Positions 12,516 to 23,653 are shown, counted from the stretch's first letter. The stretch: DNA of 64,000 nucleotides from Rutidosis leptorrhynchoides (GCF_046630445.1 NC_092336.1:503579001-503643000), one strand, 5' to 3'. Numbers and translations are program-made. The notes: generated by a model not told the origin, from the letters alone.

Positions 12516-13149
12516 CAATTTCTATTGATTTCAGCTTGCAAGAATCATGTAAATGGACATTCTCAAGCAATGGACTCTTCACTGTCAAAAGACTTTCGAG
12601 TATCATCGATTCAAAGATTCTAAATGCGCCCACTCAAGCTCCGAAAAAAACACTAAGACATAATCTCGTGCCCAAGAAACTTGAAATTTTTGTGTGGCGC
12701 GCTTTGAGGAAAAGAATCCCGGTTAGGGTCGAGCTTGATCATAGGGGCATTGATCTTCATACGGTTCGTTGTCCGATTTGTGATGGCGATGTTGAAACAG
12801 TGGAGCAATCGTTATTTAATTGTAGCCTCACTAGTGATGTTTGGAATCGTGTTTTTAAGTGGTGGAACTTGGGCAATTATAACTCGTCAAAAGGTTTCGA
12901 GTATCTCCAAGGGGAATCTTCACATACCATGTCTTCGTGTGGCACCAAAATTTGGCAAGGAGTAACATGGGTATGTGTTTACTACTTTGGAGGAACCGAA
13001 ACATGAAGACCTTTCAAGATAAAAGTTGTCCGGTAATATTGAACGAAATTCAAGTAAAATCTTTTGAATGGATCTCGCGGAGGTTGAAGGGAAAATCGCT
13101 TGATTGGATCAATTGGCTTTCTAATCCTTCTATTTATTTAGATTGTTAG
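12516..13149 (+). pseudogene. LINE ORF2 C-terminal fragment with zinc-binding RVT domain, frameshifted
   Basis: The frame encodes the C-terminal zinc-binding region typical of plant L1 reverse transcriptases (zf-RVT type). It has a VPKKLEIFVWRALRKRIPVR block, a CPICDGDVETVEQSLFNC Cys/His-type finger, and SDVWNRVFKWWNLG. Around 12940-12970 the frame shifts, and the expected end (a LLWRNRN... to WLSNPSIYLD stretch) continues in another frame to a stop at 13149. The RT and endonuclease domains are missing through 5' truncation. It is a dead fragment. Confidence 0.85.
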
Positions 13150-13268
13150 TCTTGTATAGTCGAGCGGGTTGCAACCTTTGCACCCTACAAAAATTGTAGC
13201 GTCCTTATGGTCGCATTATCTCGTGTATTCTTTCTTTTGCAATAAACTTACCTTGCTTTTAAAAAAAA
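12516..13268 (+). mobile_element. 5'-truncated LINE (L1-type non-LTR retrotransposon) with poly(A) and 14-bp TSD
   Basis: The insert ends in an A-run (13261-13268) after a 3' UTR that follows the ORF2 remnant. The 14-mer acatatactaggtt occurs at 12502-12515 and again at 13269-13282, a clear target-site duplication. Truncation to about 750 bp is usual for LINE insertions made by target-primed reverse transcription. Confidence 0.9.
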
Positions 13269-13282
13269 ACATATACTAGGTT

Positions 13283-14016
13283 TTTGAGCACGTGCATTGC
13301 ACGGGTGTATAAAAAACTGTGCAAAAGAATGTAATTTTCATTTCATATTGGTATGTAAATAGCGATACTAAAATATCGAAAAAGTATAAGAACTATTTAA
13401 GAGCCCGTGGTGTTGACAAATTTTAAAAATTCTTTACCGTTTAAGAGTCCGTTCTGGTGACAAAATTAATAAGTTCTTTTAAGTTTAAGAGTTCGTGGGG
13501 TTGACAAATTTTAAAAGTGGTTTTGGGTTGTGTTAGTAACTTAACGTCTACAATTTTTTTGTTTGTTACCATTAATATCTTTTTAATTATATATAAATTA
13601 TATACTACATAATATTTAAAGAAACTAAGAGTCCATTGAAAATTTGTTATGGAATGTGTCACATAAAACACGTTAGTAAAGTCTAAATTATATTATTTTA
13701 CAATTATTATATACAATTATTTTTAAAAAATAGTGTAACCCGACAGTTTAATTGTAAAAAAGTTGTTAGTCGTTTCAGCAAAATAAGGGTTATCGGGAGA
13801 ATCGTCATGTATAATTAATATTATAATAGTTATATTTGCATGTTCATAACTATTTTAAGGACTTCATCTGTAAATTCAAATCACTTTCATATTTATTGCT
13901 AAAAAAAACGTTCGTTGTTAGTGCATCGAAATTTCGTGTCGAATACAATTTATTACGTTTAGTTCTTAAAAGTATTTCTAATTGAACAGTGGTGGCAAAG
14001 TATTTCTAGTTGAACA
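13283..14016. other. Unknown repeat-bearing element interrupted by the LINE and element B
   Basis: Just after the LINE duplication lies gagcacgtgcattgcacggg, a self-complementary GC-rich motif of a kind often seen near the ends of plant non-autonomous DNA elements. At 13400-13515 an imperfect unit of about 45 bp (aagagcccgtggtgttgaca-like) is present 2.6 times. The last part, with aattgaacagtggtgg, resembles the repeats at 29602-29900 beyond the B complex. So both sides may belong to one older element, possibly a Helitron. No Rep or helicase sequence is visible. Confidence 0.35.
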
Positions 14017-17000
14017 TGAAATGTCCCGTTCTTATTGATTAAAAACGTTCCATATTAATTGATTTCGTTGCGAGGTTTTGACCTCTATATGAGACGTTTT
14101 TCAAAACCTGCATTCATTTTTAAACAAACCATAACCTTTATTTCATCAATAAAGGTTTAAAAAGCTTTACGTAGATTATCAAATAATGATAATCTAAAAT
14201 ATCCTGTTTACACACGACCATTACATAATGGTTTACAATACAAATATGTTACAACAAAATAAGTTCCTTGAATGCAGTTTTTACACAATATCATACAAGC
14301 ATGGACTCCAAATCTTGTCCTTATTTAAGTATGCGACAGCGGAAGCTCTTAATAATCACCTGAGAATAAACATGCTTAAAACGTCAACAAAAATGTTGGT
14401 GAGTTATAGGTTTAACCTATATATATCAAATCGTAACAATAGACCACAAGATTTCATATTTCAATACACATCCCATACATAGAGATAAAAATCATTCATA
14501 TGGTGAACACCTGGTAACCGACAATAACAAGATGCATATATAAGAATATCCCCATCATTCCGGGACACCCTTCGGATATGATATAAATTTCGAAGTACTA
14601 AAGCATCCGGTACTTTGGATGGGGTTTGTTAGGCCCAATAGATCTATCTTTAGGATTCGCGTCAATTAGGGTGTCTGTTCCCTAATTCTTAGATTACCAG
14701 ACTTAATAAAAAGGGGCATATTCGATTTTGATAATTCAACCATAGAATGTAGTTTCACGTACTTGTGTCTATTTTGTAAATCATTTATAAAACCTGCATG
14801 TATTCTCATCCCAAAAATATTAGATTTTAAAAGTGGGACTATAACTCACTTTCACAGATTTTTACTTCGTCGGGAAGTAAGACTTGGCCACTGGTTGATT
14901 CACGAACCTATAACAATATATACATATATATCAAAGTATGTTCAAAATATATTTACAACACTTTTAATATATTTTGATGTTTTAAGTTTATTAAGTCAGC
15001 TGTCCTCGTTAGTAACCTACAACTAGTTGTCCACAGTTAGATGTACAGAAATAAATCGATAAATATTATCTTGAATCAATCCACGACCCAGTGTATACGT
15101 ATCTCAGTATTGATCACAACTCAAACTATATATATTTTGGAATTAACCTCAACCCTGTATAGCTAACTCCAACATTCACATATAGAGTGTCTATGGTTGT
15201 TCCGAAATATATATAGATGTGTCGACATGATAGGTCGAAACATTGTATACGTGTCTATGGTATCTCAAGATTACATAATATATAATACAAGTTGATTAAG
15301 TTATGGTTGGAATAGATTTGTTATCAATTTTCACGTAGCTAAAATGAGAAAAATTATCCAATCTTGTTTTACCCATAACTTCTTCATTTTAAATCCGTTT
15401 TGAGTGAATCAAATTGCTATGGTTTCATATTGAACTCTATTTTATGAATCTAAACAAAAAAAGTATAGGTTTCTAGTCGGAAAAATAAGTTACAAGTCGT
15501 TTTTGTAAAGGTAGTCATTTCAGTCGAAAGAACGACGTCTAGATGACCATTTTAGAAAACATACTTCCACTTTGAGTTTAACCATAATTTTTGGATATAG
15601 TTTCATGTTCATAATAAAAATCATTTTCTCAGAATAACAACTTTTAAATCAAAGTTTATCATAGTTTTTAATTAACTAACCCAAAACAGCCCGCGGTGTT
15701 ACTACGACGGCGTAAATCCGGTTTTACGGTGTTTTTCGTGTTTCCAGGTTTTAAATCATTAAGTTAGCATATCATATAGATATAGAACATGTGTTTAGTT
15801 GATTTTAAAAGTCAAGTTAGAAGGATTAACTTTTGTTTGCGAACAAGTTTAGAATTAACTAAACTATGTTCTAGTGATTACAAGTTTAAACCTTCGAATA
15901 AGATAGCTTTATATGTATGAATCGAATGATGTTATGAACATCATTACTACCTTAAGTTCCTTGGATGAACCTACTGGAAAAGAGAAAAATGGATCTAGCT
16001 TCAATGGATCCTTGGATGGCTCAAAGTTCTTGAAGCAAAATCATGACACGAAAACAAGTTCAAGTAAGATCATCACTTGAAATAAGATTGTTATAGTTAT
16101 AGAAATTGAACCAAAGTTTGAATATGATTATTACCTTGTATTAGAATGATAACCTACTGTAAGAAACAAAGATTTCTTGAGGTTGGATGATCACCTTACA
16201 AGATTGGAAGTGAGCTAGCAAACTTGAAAGTATTCTTGATTTTATGAAACTAGAACTTTTGGAATTTATGAAGAACACTTAGAACTTGAAGATAGAACTT
16301 GAGAGAGTTCAATTAGATGAAGAAAATTGAAGAATGAAAGTGTTTGTAGGTGTTTTTGGTCGTTGGTGTATGGATTACATATAAAGGATATGTAATTTTG
16401 TTTTCATGTAAATAAGTCATGAATGATTACTCATATTTTTGTAATCTTATGAGATATTTCATGCTAGTTGCCAAATGATGGTTCCCACATGTGTTAGGTG
16501 GCTCACATGGGCTACTAAGAGCTGATCATTGGAGTGTATATACCAATAGTACATACATCTAATAGCTGTGTATTGTACGAGTACGAATACGGGTGCATAC
16601 GAGTAGAATTGTTGATGAAACTGAACGAGAATGTAATTGTAAGCATTTTTGTTAAGTAGAAGTATTTTGATAAGTGTATTGAAGTCTTTCAAAAGTGTAT
16701 AAATACATATTAAAACACTACATGTATATACATTTTAACTGAGTCGTTAAGTCATCGTTAGTCGTTACATGTAAGTGTTGTTTTGAAACCTTTAGGTTAA
16801 CGATCTTGTTAAATGTTGTTAACCCAATGTTTATAATATCAAAAGAGATTTTAAATTATTATATTATCATGATATTATGATGTACGAATATCTCTTAATA
16901 TGATATATATACATTAAATGTCGTTACAACGATAAACGTTACATATATGTCTCGTTTCAAAATCATTAAGTTAGTAGTCTTGTTTTTACATATGTAGTTC

Positions 17001-17269
17001 ATTGTTAATATAATTAATGATATGTTTACTTATCATAATATCATGTTAACTATACATATAACCATATATATGTCATCATATAGTTTTTTTTACAAGTTTT
17101 AACGTTCGTGAATCACCGGTCAACTTGGGTGGTCAATTGTCTATATGAAACCTATTTCAATTAATCAAGTCTTAACAAGTTTGATTGCTTAACATGTTGG
17201 AAACATTTAATCATGTAAACATCAATCTCAATTAATATATATAAACATGGAAAAGTTCGGGTCACTACA
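14017..17269 (-). repeat. Element B 3' LTR (3253 bp)
   Basis: It begins TGAAATGTCCC and ends GGGTCACTACA on the plus strand, so the sense LTR runs TGTAGTGACCC to GGGACATTTCA. Antisense ORFs of 84 and 87 codons recur in every family copy, as does a sense ORF of 77 codons (16459-16692). They follow LTR similarity and are not supported as genes. Confidence 0.9.
16355..16388 (-). promoter_or_regulatory. Candidate LTR promoter (TATA box and start region)
   Basis: On the sense (minus) strand a CCTTTATATG box (16379-16388) is followed about 25-30 bp later by an ACACCAACGACC stretch and then a CT-rich leader. This arrangement is usual for RNA polymerase II start sites. The same layout occurs in the plus-oriented LTR near 27226. 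It was identified by motif only. Confidence 0.4.
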
Positions 17270-17305
17270 GTACCTACCCGTTAAATAAATTTCGTCCCGA
17301 AATTT
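17270..17305 (-). promoter_or_regulatory. Element B PPT and hairpin
   Basis: The minus strand has the 19-bp inverted repeat (17287-17305), overlapping the gag-pol stop codon by one base, then TTTAACGGGTAGGTAC directly before the LTR start TGTAGTGACC. It serves plus-strand priming. Confidence 0.8.
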
Positions 17306-20300
17306 TAAGCTGTTGAAGGTGTTGACGAATCTTCTGGAAATAGATGCGGGTATTTCTTCTTCATCTGATCTTCACGCTCCCAGGTGAACTCGGGTCCTCT
17401 ACGAGCATTCCATCGAACCTTAACAATTGGTATCTTGTTTTGCTTAAGTCTTTTAACCTCACGATCCATTATTTCGACGGGTTCTTCGATGAATTGGAGT
17501 TTTTCGTTGATTTGGATTTCATCTAACGGAATAGTGAGATCTTCTTTAGCAAAACATTTCTTCAAATTCGAGACATGGAAAGTGTTATGTACAGCCGCGA
17601 GTTGTTGAGGTAACTCAAGTCGGTAAGCTACTGGTCCGACACGATCAATAATCTTGAATGGTCCAATATACCTTGGATTTAATTTCCCTCGTTTACCAAA
17701 TCGAACAACGCCTTTCCAAGGTGAAACTTTAAGCATGACCATCTCTCCAATTTCAAATTCTATATCTTTTCTTTTAATGTCAGCGTAGCTCTTTTGTCGA
17801 CTTTGGGCGGTTTTCAACCGTTGTTGAATTTGGATGATCTTCTCGGTAGTTTCTTGTATAATCTCCGGACCCGTAATCTGTCTATCCCCCACCTCACTCC
17901 AACAAATCGGAGACCTGCACTTTCTACCATAAAGTGCTTCAAACGGCGCCATCTCAATGCTTGAATGGTAGCTGTTGTTGTAGGAAAATTCTGCTAACGG
18001 TAGATGTCGATCCCAACTGTTTCCGAAATCAATAACACATGCTCGTAGCATGTCTTCAAGCGTTTGTATCGTCCTTTCGCTCTGCCCATCAGTTTGTGGA
18101 TGATAGGCAGTACTCATGTCTAGACGAGTTCCTAATGCTTGCTGTAATGTCTGCCAGAATCTTGAAATAAATCTGCCATCCCTATCAGAGATAATAGAGA
18201 TTGGTATTCCATGTCTGGAGACGACTTCCTTCAAATACAGTCGTGCTAACTTCTCCATCTTGTCATCTTCTCTTATTGGTAGGAAGTGTGCTGATTTGGT
18301 GAGACGATCAACTATTACCCAAATAGTATCAAAACCACTTGCAATCCTTGGCAATTTAGTGATGAAATCCATGGTAATGTTTTCCCATTTCCATTCCGGG
18401 ATTTCGGGTTGTTGAAGTAGACCTGATGGTTTCTGATGCTCAGCTTTGACCTTAGAACACGTCAAACATTCTCCTACGTATTTAGCAACATCGGCTTTCA
18501 TACCCGGCCACCAAAAATGTTTCTTGAGATCCTTGTACATCTTCCCCGTTCCAGGATGTATTGAGTATCTGGTTTTATGAGCTTCTCTAAGTACCATTTC
18601 TCTCATATCTCCAAATTTTGGTACCCAAATCCTTTCAGCCCTATACCGGGTTCCGTCTTCCCGAATATTAAGATGCTTCTCCGATCCTTTGGGTATTTCA
18701 TCCTTTAAATTTCCCTCTTTTAAAACTCCTTGCTGCGCCTCCTTTATTTGAGTAGTAATGTTATTATGAATCATTATATTCATAGATTTTACTCGAATGG
18801 GTTCTCTATCCTTCCTGCTCAAGGCATCGGCTACCACATTTGCCTTCCCCGGGTGGTAACGAATCTCAAAATCGTAATCATTCAATAATTCAATCCACCT
18901 ACGCTGCCTCATATTCAGTTGTTTCTGATTAAATATGTGTTGAAGACTTTTGTGGTCGGTATATATAATACTTTTGACCCCATATAAGTAGTGCCTCCAA
19001 GTCTTTAATGCAAAAACAACCGCGCCTAATTCCAAATCATGCGTCGTATAATTTTGTTCGTGAATCTTCAATTGTCTAGACGCATAAGCAATCACCTTCG
19101 TTCGTTGCATTAATACACAACCGAGACCTTGCTTTGATGCGTCACAATAAATCACAAAATCATCATTCCCTTCAGGCAATGACAATATAGGTGCCGTAGT
19201 TAGCTTTTTCTTCAATAACTGAAACGCTTTCTCTTGTTCATCATTCCATTCAAATTTCTTCCCTTTATGCGTTAATGCAGTCAAGGGTTTTGCTATTCTG
19301 GAAAAGTCTTGGATGAACCTTCTGTAGTAACCAGCTAGTCCTAAAAACTGGCGTATGTGTTTCGGAGTTTTCGGGGTTTCCCACTTTTCAACAGTTTCTA
19401 TCTTTGCCGGATCCACCTTAATACCTTCTTTGTTCACTATGTGACCGAGGAATTGAACTTCTTCCAACCAAAATGCACACTTTGAAAACTTAGCGTACAA
19501 TTCTTCCTTCCTCAATACTTCTAACACCTTTCTCAAATGTTCACCGTGTTCTTGGTCATTCTTTGAGTAAATAAGTATGTCATCAATGAAAACAATGACA
19601 AACTTGTCAAGGTATGGTCCACACACTCGGTTCATAAGGTCCATGAACACAGCTGGTGCATTAGTTAAACCAAACGGCATGACCATAAACTCGTAATGAC
19701 CGTAACGTGTTCTGAAAGCAGTCTTTGGAATATCATCTTCTTTCACCCGCATTTGATGATACCCGGAACGTAAGTCAATCTTTGAATAAACAGACGAGCC
19801 TTGTAGTTGATCAAATAAGTCGTCGATTCTCGGTAGTGGGTAGCGGTTCTTGATGGTAAGTTTGTTCAACTCTCGGTAGTCGATACACAACCTGAATGTA
19901 CCATCTTTCTTCTTGACAAACAAAACAGGAGCTCCCCACGGTGATGTGCTTGGTCGAATGAAACCACGCTCTAAAAGTTCTTGTAATTGGCTTTGCAGTT
20001 CTTTCATCTCGCTGGGTGCGAGTCTGTAAGGAGCACGAGCTATTGGTGCAGCTCCTGGTACAAGATCTATTTGAAATTCAACGGATCGATGTGGGGGTAA
20101 TCCCGGTAATTCTTTCGGAAATACATCGGGAAATTCTTTTGCAATGGGAACATCATTGATGCTCTTTTCTTCAGTTTGTACTTTCTCGACGTGGGCTAGA
20201 ACAGCATAGCAACCTTTTCTTATTAGTTTTTGTGCCTTCAAATTACTAATAAGATGTAGCTTCGTGTTGCCCTTTTCTCCGTACACCATTAAGGGTTTTC

Positions 20301-21912
20301 CTTTTTCTCGTATAATGCGAATTGCATTTTTGTAACAAACGATCTCCGCTTTCACTTCTTTCAACCAGTCCATACCGATTATCACATCAAAACTCCCTAA
20401 CTCTACTGGTATCAAATCAATCTTAAATGTTTCGCTAACCAGTTTAATTTCTCGATTCCGACATATATTATCTGCTGAAATTAATTTACCATTTGCTAAT
20501 TCGAGTAAAAATTTACTATCCAAAGGCGTCAATGGACAACTTAATTTAGCACAAAAATCTCTACTCATATAGCTTCTATCCGCACCCGAATCAAATAAAA
20601 CGTAAGCAGATTTATTGTCAATAAGAAACGTACCCGTAACAAGCTCCGGGTCTTCCTGTGCCTCTACCGCATTAATATTGAAAACTCTTCCACGGCCTTG
20701 TCCATTCGTGTTCTCCTGGTTCGGGCAATTTCTAATAATGTGGCCTGGTTTTCCACATTTATAACAAACTACATTGGCATAACTTGCTCCGACACTACTT
20801 GCTCCGCCATTACTCGTTCCGACACCATTTGTTCCTTTCGTTCTATTAACCCCTGGTCCGTAGACCTCACACTTCGCCGCGCTATGACCATTTCTTTTAC
20901 ACTTGTTGCAAAATTTGGTGCAGAACCCCGAGTGATTCTTTTCACACCTTTGGCATAGTTGCTTCTGATTGTTGTTGTTGTTGCGATTATTATTGTTGTT
21001 GGGATGATTGTTGTAGTTGCTGTTGTTGTTGTTGTTGTTGTTGGGCCGTTTGTTGTAGTTGCGATTGATGTTGCGATTGTTGGGATAATTGTTGCGATTA
21101 TTGTTGTAATTGCTGTTGTTGTTGTATTGGTGATTCTTATCACCGTTTTCCTCCCACTTTCTTTTGACTTGCTTCACATTGGCCTCTTCAGCAGTCTGTT
21201 CTTTAATTCTTTCTTCAATCTGGTTCACTAGTTTGTGAGCCATTCTACATGCCTGTTGTATGGAGGCGGGCTCGTGTGAACTTATATCTTCTTGGATTCT
21301 TTCCGGTAATCCTTTCACAAACGCGTCGATCTTCTCTTCCTCATCTTCGAATGCTCCAGGACACAATAGGCACAATTCTGTGAATCGTCTTTCGTACGTG
21401 GTAATATCAAATCCTTGGGTTCGTAACCCTCTAAGTTCTATCTTGAGCTTATTGACCTCGGTTCTGGGACGGTACTTCTCGTTCATCAAGTGCTTGAATG
21501 CTGACCACGGTAGTGCGTACGCATCATCTTGTCCCACTTGCTCTAGATAGGTATTCCACCATGTTAACGCAGAACCTGTGAAGGTATGCGTAGCGTACTT
21601 CACTTTGTCCTCTTCAGTACACTTACTTATGGCAAACACCGATTCAACCTTCTCGGTCCACCGTTTCAATCCGATCGGTCCTTCGGTTCCATCAAATTCC
21701 AAAGGTTTGCAGGCAGTGAATTCTTTGTAGGTGCATCCTACACGATTTCCTGTACTGCTAGATCCAAGGTTATTGTTGGTATGTAGCGCAGCCTGTACTG
21801 CGGCTATGTTTGAAGCTAGAAAAGTACGGAATTCCTCTTCATTCATATTCACGGTGTGTCGAGTAGTCGGTGCCATTTCCTTCAAAATAGTTAAATGGAA
21901 CAAGTTAATCAT
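17305..21912 (-). CDS. gag-pol: Element B gag-pol polyprotein, intact chromovirus
   Basis: A single 1535-codon frame encodes capsid/nucleocapsid, protease, reverse transcriptase, RNase H and integrase. Visible in order: gag, an Asn-rich tract (about 263-315), a C-rich region and a CCHC zinc knuckle [14 protein letters not shown] (383-396), protease FDSGAD (440-445), RT with [13 protein letters not shown] (YxDD-equivalent, 771-783), RNase H from about 915 (YCDAS), integrase zinc region (H1110 to C1152) and a DD35E triad (D1182, D1243, E1279), then a chromodomain at about 1475-1525 containing [18 protein letters not shown]. The C-terminal chromodomain places it with Tekay/Del chromoviruses, whose integrase is thought to target heterochromatin. 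ATG at 21912 opens the frame; Met13 (21876) is the more likely start. No stops or frameshifts are seen, so the gene may be functional. Confidence 0.95.
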   Translation of the reverse strand: MINLFHLTILKEMAPTTRHTVNMNEEEFRTFLASNIAAVQAALHTNNNLGSSSTGNRVGCTYKEFTACKPLEFDGTEGPIGLKRWTEKVESVFAISKCTEEDKVKYATHTFTGSALTWWNTYLEQVGQDDAYALPWSAFKHLMNEKYRPRTEVNKLKIELRGLRTQGFDITTYERRFTELCLLCPGAFEDEEEKIDAFVKGLPERIQEDISSHEPASIQQACRMAHKLVNQIEERIKEQTAEEANVKQVKRKWEENGDKNHQYNNNSNYNNNRNNYPNNRNINRNYNKRPNNNNNNNSNYNNHPNNNNNRNNNNNQKQLCQRCEKNHSGFCTKFCNKCKRNGHSAAKCEVYGPGVNRTKGTNGVGTSNGGASSVGASYANVVCYKCGKPGHIIRNCPNQENTNGQGRGRVFNINAVEAQEDPELVTGTFLIDNKSAYVLFDSGADRSYMSRDFCAKLSCPLTPLDSKFLLELANGKLISADNICRNREIKLVSETFKIDLIPVELGSFDVIIGMDWLKEVKAEIVCYKNAIRIIREKGKPLMVYGEKGNTKLHLISNLKAQKLIRKGCYAVLAHVEKVQTEEKSINDVPIAKEFPDVFPKELPGLPPHRSVEFQIDLVPGAAPIARAPYRLAPSEMKELQSQLQELLERGFIRPSTSPWGAPVLFVKKKDGTFRLCIDYRELNKLTIKNRYPLPRIDDLFDQLQGSSVYSKIDLRSGYHQMRVKEDDIPKTAFRTRYGHYEFMVMPFGLTNAPAVFMDLMNRVCGPYLDKFVIVFIDDILIYSKNDQEHGEHLRKVLEVLRKEELYAKFSKCAFWLEEVQFLGHIVNKEGIKVDPAKIETVEKWETPKTPKHIRQFLGLAGYYRRFIQDFSRIAKPLTALTHKGKKFEWNDEQEKAFQLLKKKLTTAPILSLPEGNDDFVIYCDASKQGLGCVLMQRTKVIAYASRQLKIHEQNYTTHDLELGAVVFALKTWRHYLYGVKSIIYTDHKSLQHIFNQKQLNMRQRRWIELLNDYDFEIRYHPGKANVVADALSRKDREPIRVKSMNIMIHNNITTQIKEAQQGVLKEGNLKDEIPKGSEKHLNIREDGTRYRAERIWVPKFGDMREMVLREAHKTRYSIHPGTGKMYKDLKKHFWWPGMKADVAKYVGECLTCSKVKAEHQKPSGLLQQPEIPEWKWENITMDFITKLPRIASGFDTIWVIVDRLTKSAHFLPIREDDKMEKLARLYLKEVVSRHGIPISIISDRDGRFISRFWQTLQQALGTRLDMSTAYHPQTDGQSERTIQTLEDMLRACVIDFGNSWDRHLPLAEFSYNNSYHSSIEMAPFEALYGRKCRSPICWSEVGDRQITGPEIIQETTEKIIQIQQRLKTAQSRQKSYADIKRKDIEFEIGEMVMLKVSPWKGVVRFGKRGKLNPRYIGPFKIIDRVGPVAYRLELPQQLAAVHNTFHVSNLKKCFAKEDLTIPLDEIQINEKLQFIEEPVEIMDREVKRLKQNKIPIVKVRWNARRGPEFTWEREDQMKKKYPHLFPEDSSTPSTA

Positions 21913-22009
21913 ACAGAATATTAAGAGTAGTTAATAGTATTTCGTAGCATAATATGAACTCATTTATAAAAGCTTTTTCTTCATATTAGCGTTTTATAAG
22001 TTTAAATTC

Positions 22010-22030
22010 GGGTAGTACCTACCCGTTAAG
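22010..22030 (-). promoter_or_regulatory. PPT2 of element B, between F-box gene and gag
   Basis: The minus strand reads CTTAACGGGTAGGTACTACCC. Its core is identical to the element's own 3' PPT (AACGGGTAGGTACT). The flanks (ttcata and tagtagcta on one side, an attagc...tttataa block on the other) also match element C at 54600-54680, so the whole segment is homologous between the two. Confidence 0.55.
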
Positions 22031-22217
22031 TTCATACTTAGTAGCTAATATACAATTCAACTACTACAATTCTATATGAAAAACTGATTATAATAATATT
22101 TCACGTTCAAACTTTTATACAATATTTTACAAACTTACAATACCGCTTATTTTACATAAAGCATGAAATATAGCACACAATAACTTTGATACAAGATAGT
22201 TGTGAAGACAATTCTAG

Positions 22218-22901
22218 CTAGTACACAAGTCGTTCAGCAAAGGCAATAAAGACACGTAATTCATACGTCCAGAAACAAGTCATGCATTCTGGTTTTACTA
22301 GGACTACTTCCCATCCTTGGTCTTGTGCAACATAACCGTTATGGCCGTTGATAAGACAGCGTGTTGTAACGTCATCAAAGGGACGAGGGTTACGTAATGT
22401 CCAACAGTCCCGTAATAATCTAAAAACCTCATTTCTTACCCCAATTACCGACTCCGTCACTTGTGGAAACGTTTTGTTTAATAGTTGTAGCCCGATGTTC
22501 TTGTTCTCACTTTGGTGAGAAGCGAACATTACTAATCCGTAAGCATAACATGCTTCTTTATGTTGCATGTTAGCCGCTTTTTCTAAATCACGAAGTCCAA
22601 TATTCGGATATATTGAGTCAAAATAATTTCTTAACCCGTTGCGTAAAATAGCATTTGGGTTCCCCGCAATATATGCGTCAAAGTAAACACATCGTAACTT
22701 ATGGGTTTCCCAATGTGATATCCCCCATCTTTCAAACGAAAGTCTCTTATAAACCAAGACATTCTTGGAACGTTCTTCGAATGTCTTACAAACTGATCTC
22801 GCCTTAAATAGTTGTGCCGAAGAATTCTGGCCGACTCTAGACAAGATTTCATCAATCATGTCTCCGGGTAGGTCTCTTAAAATATTGGGTTGTCTATCCA
22901 T
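22218..22901 (-). CDS. F-box protein carried inside retrotransposon B
   Basis: 227 residues. An F-box lies at about 8-53 (LRDLPGDMIDEILSRVG, then LFKARSVCKTFEE). It is followed by a Sel1/TPR-like helical stretch (about 80-145) with NPNAILRNGLRNYF and KEACYAYGLVMF. This pairing is typical of the small plant F-box family of At1g67623/At2g35280 type. F-box proteins bind SKP1 and choose substrates for SCF ubiquitin ligases; the substrate here is unknown. The ATG at 22901 is the first in frame. There is no intron and no stop, and it lies on the same strand as gag-pol between the acidic ORF (137 bp upstream) and gag (305 bp downstream). The C-terminal part keeps CMTCFW but ends early. It is a captured host gene by inference; element C lacks it. 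Translation from the genomic RNA would need re-initiation, splicing or an internal promoter. Confidence 0.8.
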   Translation of the reverse strand: MDRQPNILRDLPGDMIDEILSRVGQNSSAQLFKARSVCKTFEERSKNVLVYKRLSFERWGISHWETHKLRCVYFDAYIAGNPNAILRNGLRNYFDSIYPNIGLRDLEKAANMQHKEACYAYGLVMFASHQSENKNIGLQLLNKTFPQVTESVIGVRNEVFRLLRDCWTLRNPRPFDDVTTRCLINGHNGYVAQDQGWEVVLVKPECMTCFWTYELRVFIAFAERLVY

Positions 22902-23038
22902 TTTGTGTTTTTAAACTGTAAAATAGACAAGAGTTAGATTCATAAAAAAAATACTTATTAATACAAGCAATTTTTACATATATCATAAAGCATAAGAACA
23001 CTATATTCCATATATTACACCACACGAATACAACTATC

Positions 23039-23653
23039 TTATTTCGACTCGCTCGTTTCTTCTTCTTCGGTTTTGGTTCGTTTTGCCAAGTTTCTAGGGA
23101 TATATGATGTTCCCCTAATACGAGCCGTCGTTGTCCACATTGGTTTAGAAAAACCTGGTGGTTTAGAGGTTCCCGGGTCATTGTTACAACTTAAGGACTT
23201 CGGGGGTTGACGATACATATAAAGTTCATCGGGGTTGGAATTAGATTTCTCTATTTTTATGCCCTTTCCCTTATTATTTTCTTTTACCTTTTTAAATTCA
23301 GTTGGGGTAATTTCTATAACATCATCGGAATTCTCGTCGAAATCCGATTCATCGGAGAATTGGTAATCCTCCCAATATTTTGCTTCCTTGGCGGAAACAC
23401 CATTGACCATAATTAACTTTGGTCGGTTGGTTGAGGATTTTCTTTTACTTAACCGTTTTATTATTTCCCCCACCGGTTCTATTTCTTCATCCGGTTCCGA
23501 TTCTTCTTCCGGTTCCGATTCTTCTTCCGGTTCCGACTCTTCTTCCGGTTCCTCTTCGGGAACTTGTGAATCAGTCCACAAATCATTCCAATTTACATTT
23601 GACTCTTCATTATTATTAGGTGAGTCAATGGGACTTGTTCTAGAGGTAGACAT
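23039..23653 (-). CDS. Acidic accessory ORF of element B (aORF), function unknown
   Basis: 204 residues starting at ATG 23653, the first ORF after the PBS and leader. Residues 31-60 are a Glu/Pro/Ser repeat (EEESEP units). A middle block has VIEITPTEFKKVKENNK. The C-terminus has GTSKP (161-165), TARIR (176-180) and LAKRTK (189-194), ending ETSESK. The middle and C-terminal blocks recur in the same order in element C's ORF at 54941-55627, so this is a conserved retrotransposon gene and not random sequence. There is no signal peptide, membrane segment or enzymatic motif. The basic/acidic mix and low complexity suggest a disordered binding protein. I know of no family to assign it to. Confidence 0.7.
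   Translation of the reverse strand: MSTSRTSPIDSPNNNEESNVNWNDLWTDSQVPEEEPEEESEPEEESEPEEESEPDEEIEPVGEIIKRLSKRKSSTNRPKLIMVNGVSAKEAKYWEDYQFSDESDFDENSDDVIEITPTEFKKVKENNKGKGIKIEKSNSNPDELYMYRQPPKSLSCNNDPGTSKPPGFSKPMWTTTARIRGTSYIPRNLAKRTKTEEEETSESK

Noticed and set aside
14228..15026. 84- and 87-codon ORFs repeated at 24074, 24609, 28587 and 29131
   Set aside because: They lie antisense within LTRs and recur only because the LTRs are copies; no domain or codon bias supports them.
20698..21231. Hydrophobic plus-strand ORFs opposite gag of element B
   Set aside because: Antisense shadows of the Asn-rich and zinc-knuckle region; the valine/isoleucine runs mirror the Asn codons.
22894..23181. 95-codon minus-strand ORF overlapping the acidic ORF
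   Set aside because: Out-of-frame shadow; the longer overlapping frame has homology to element C.
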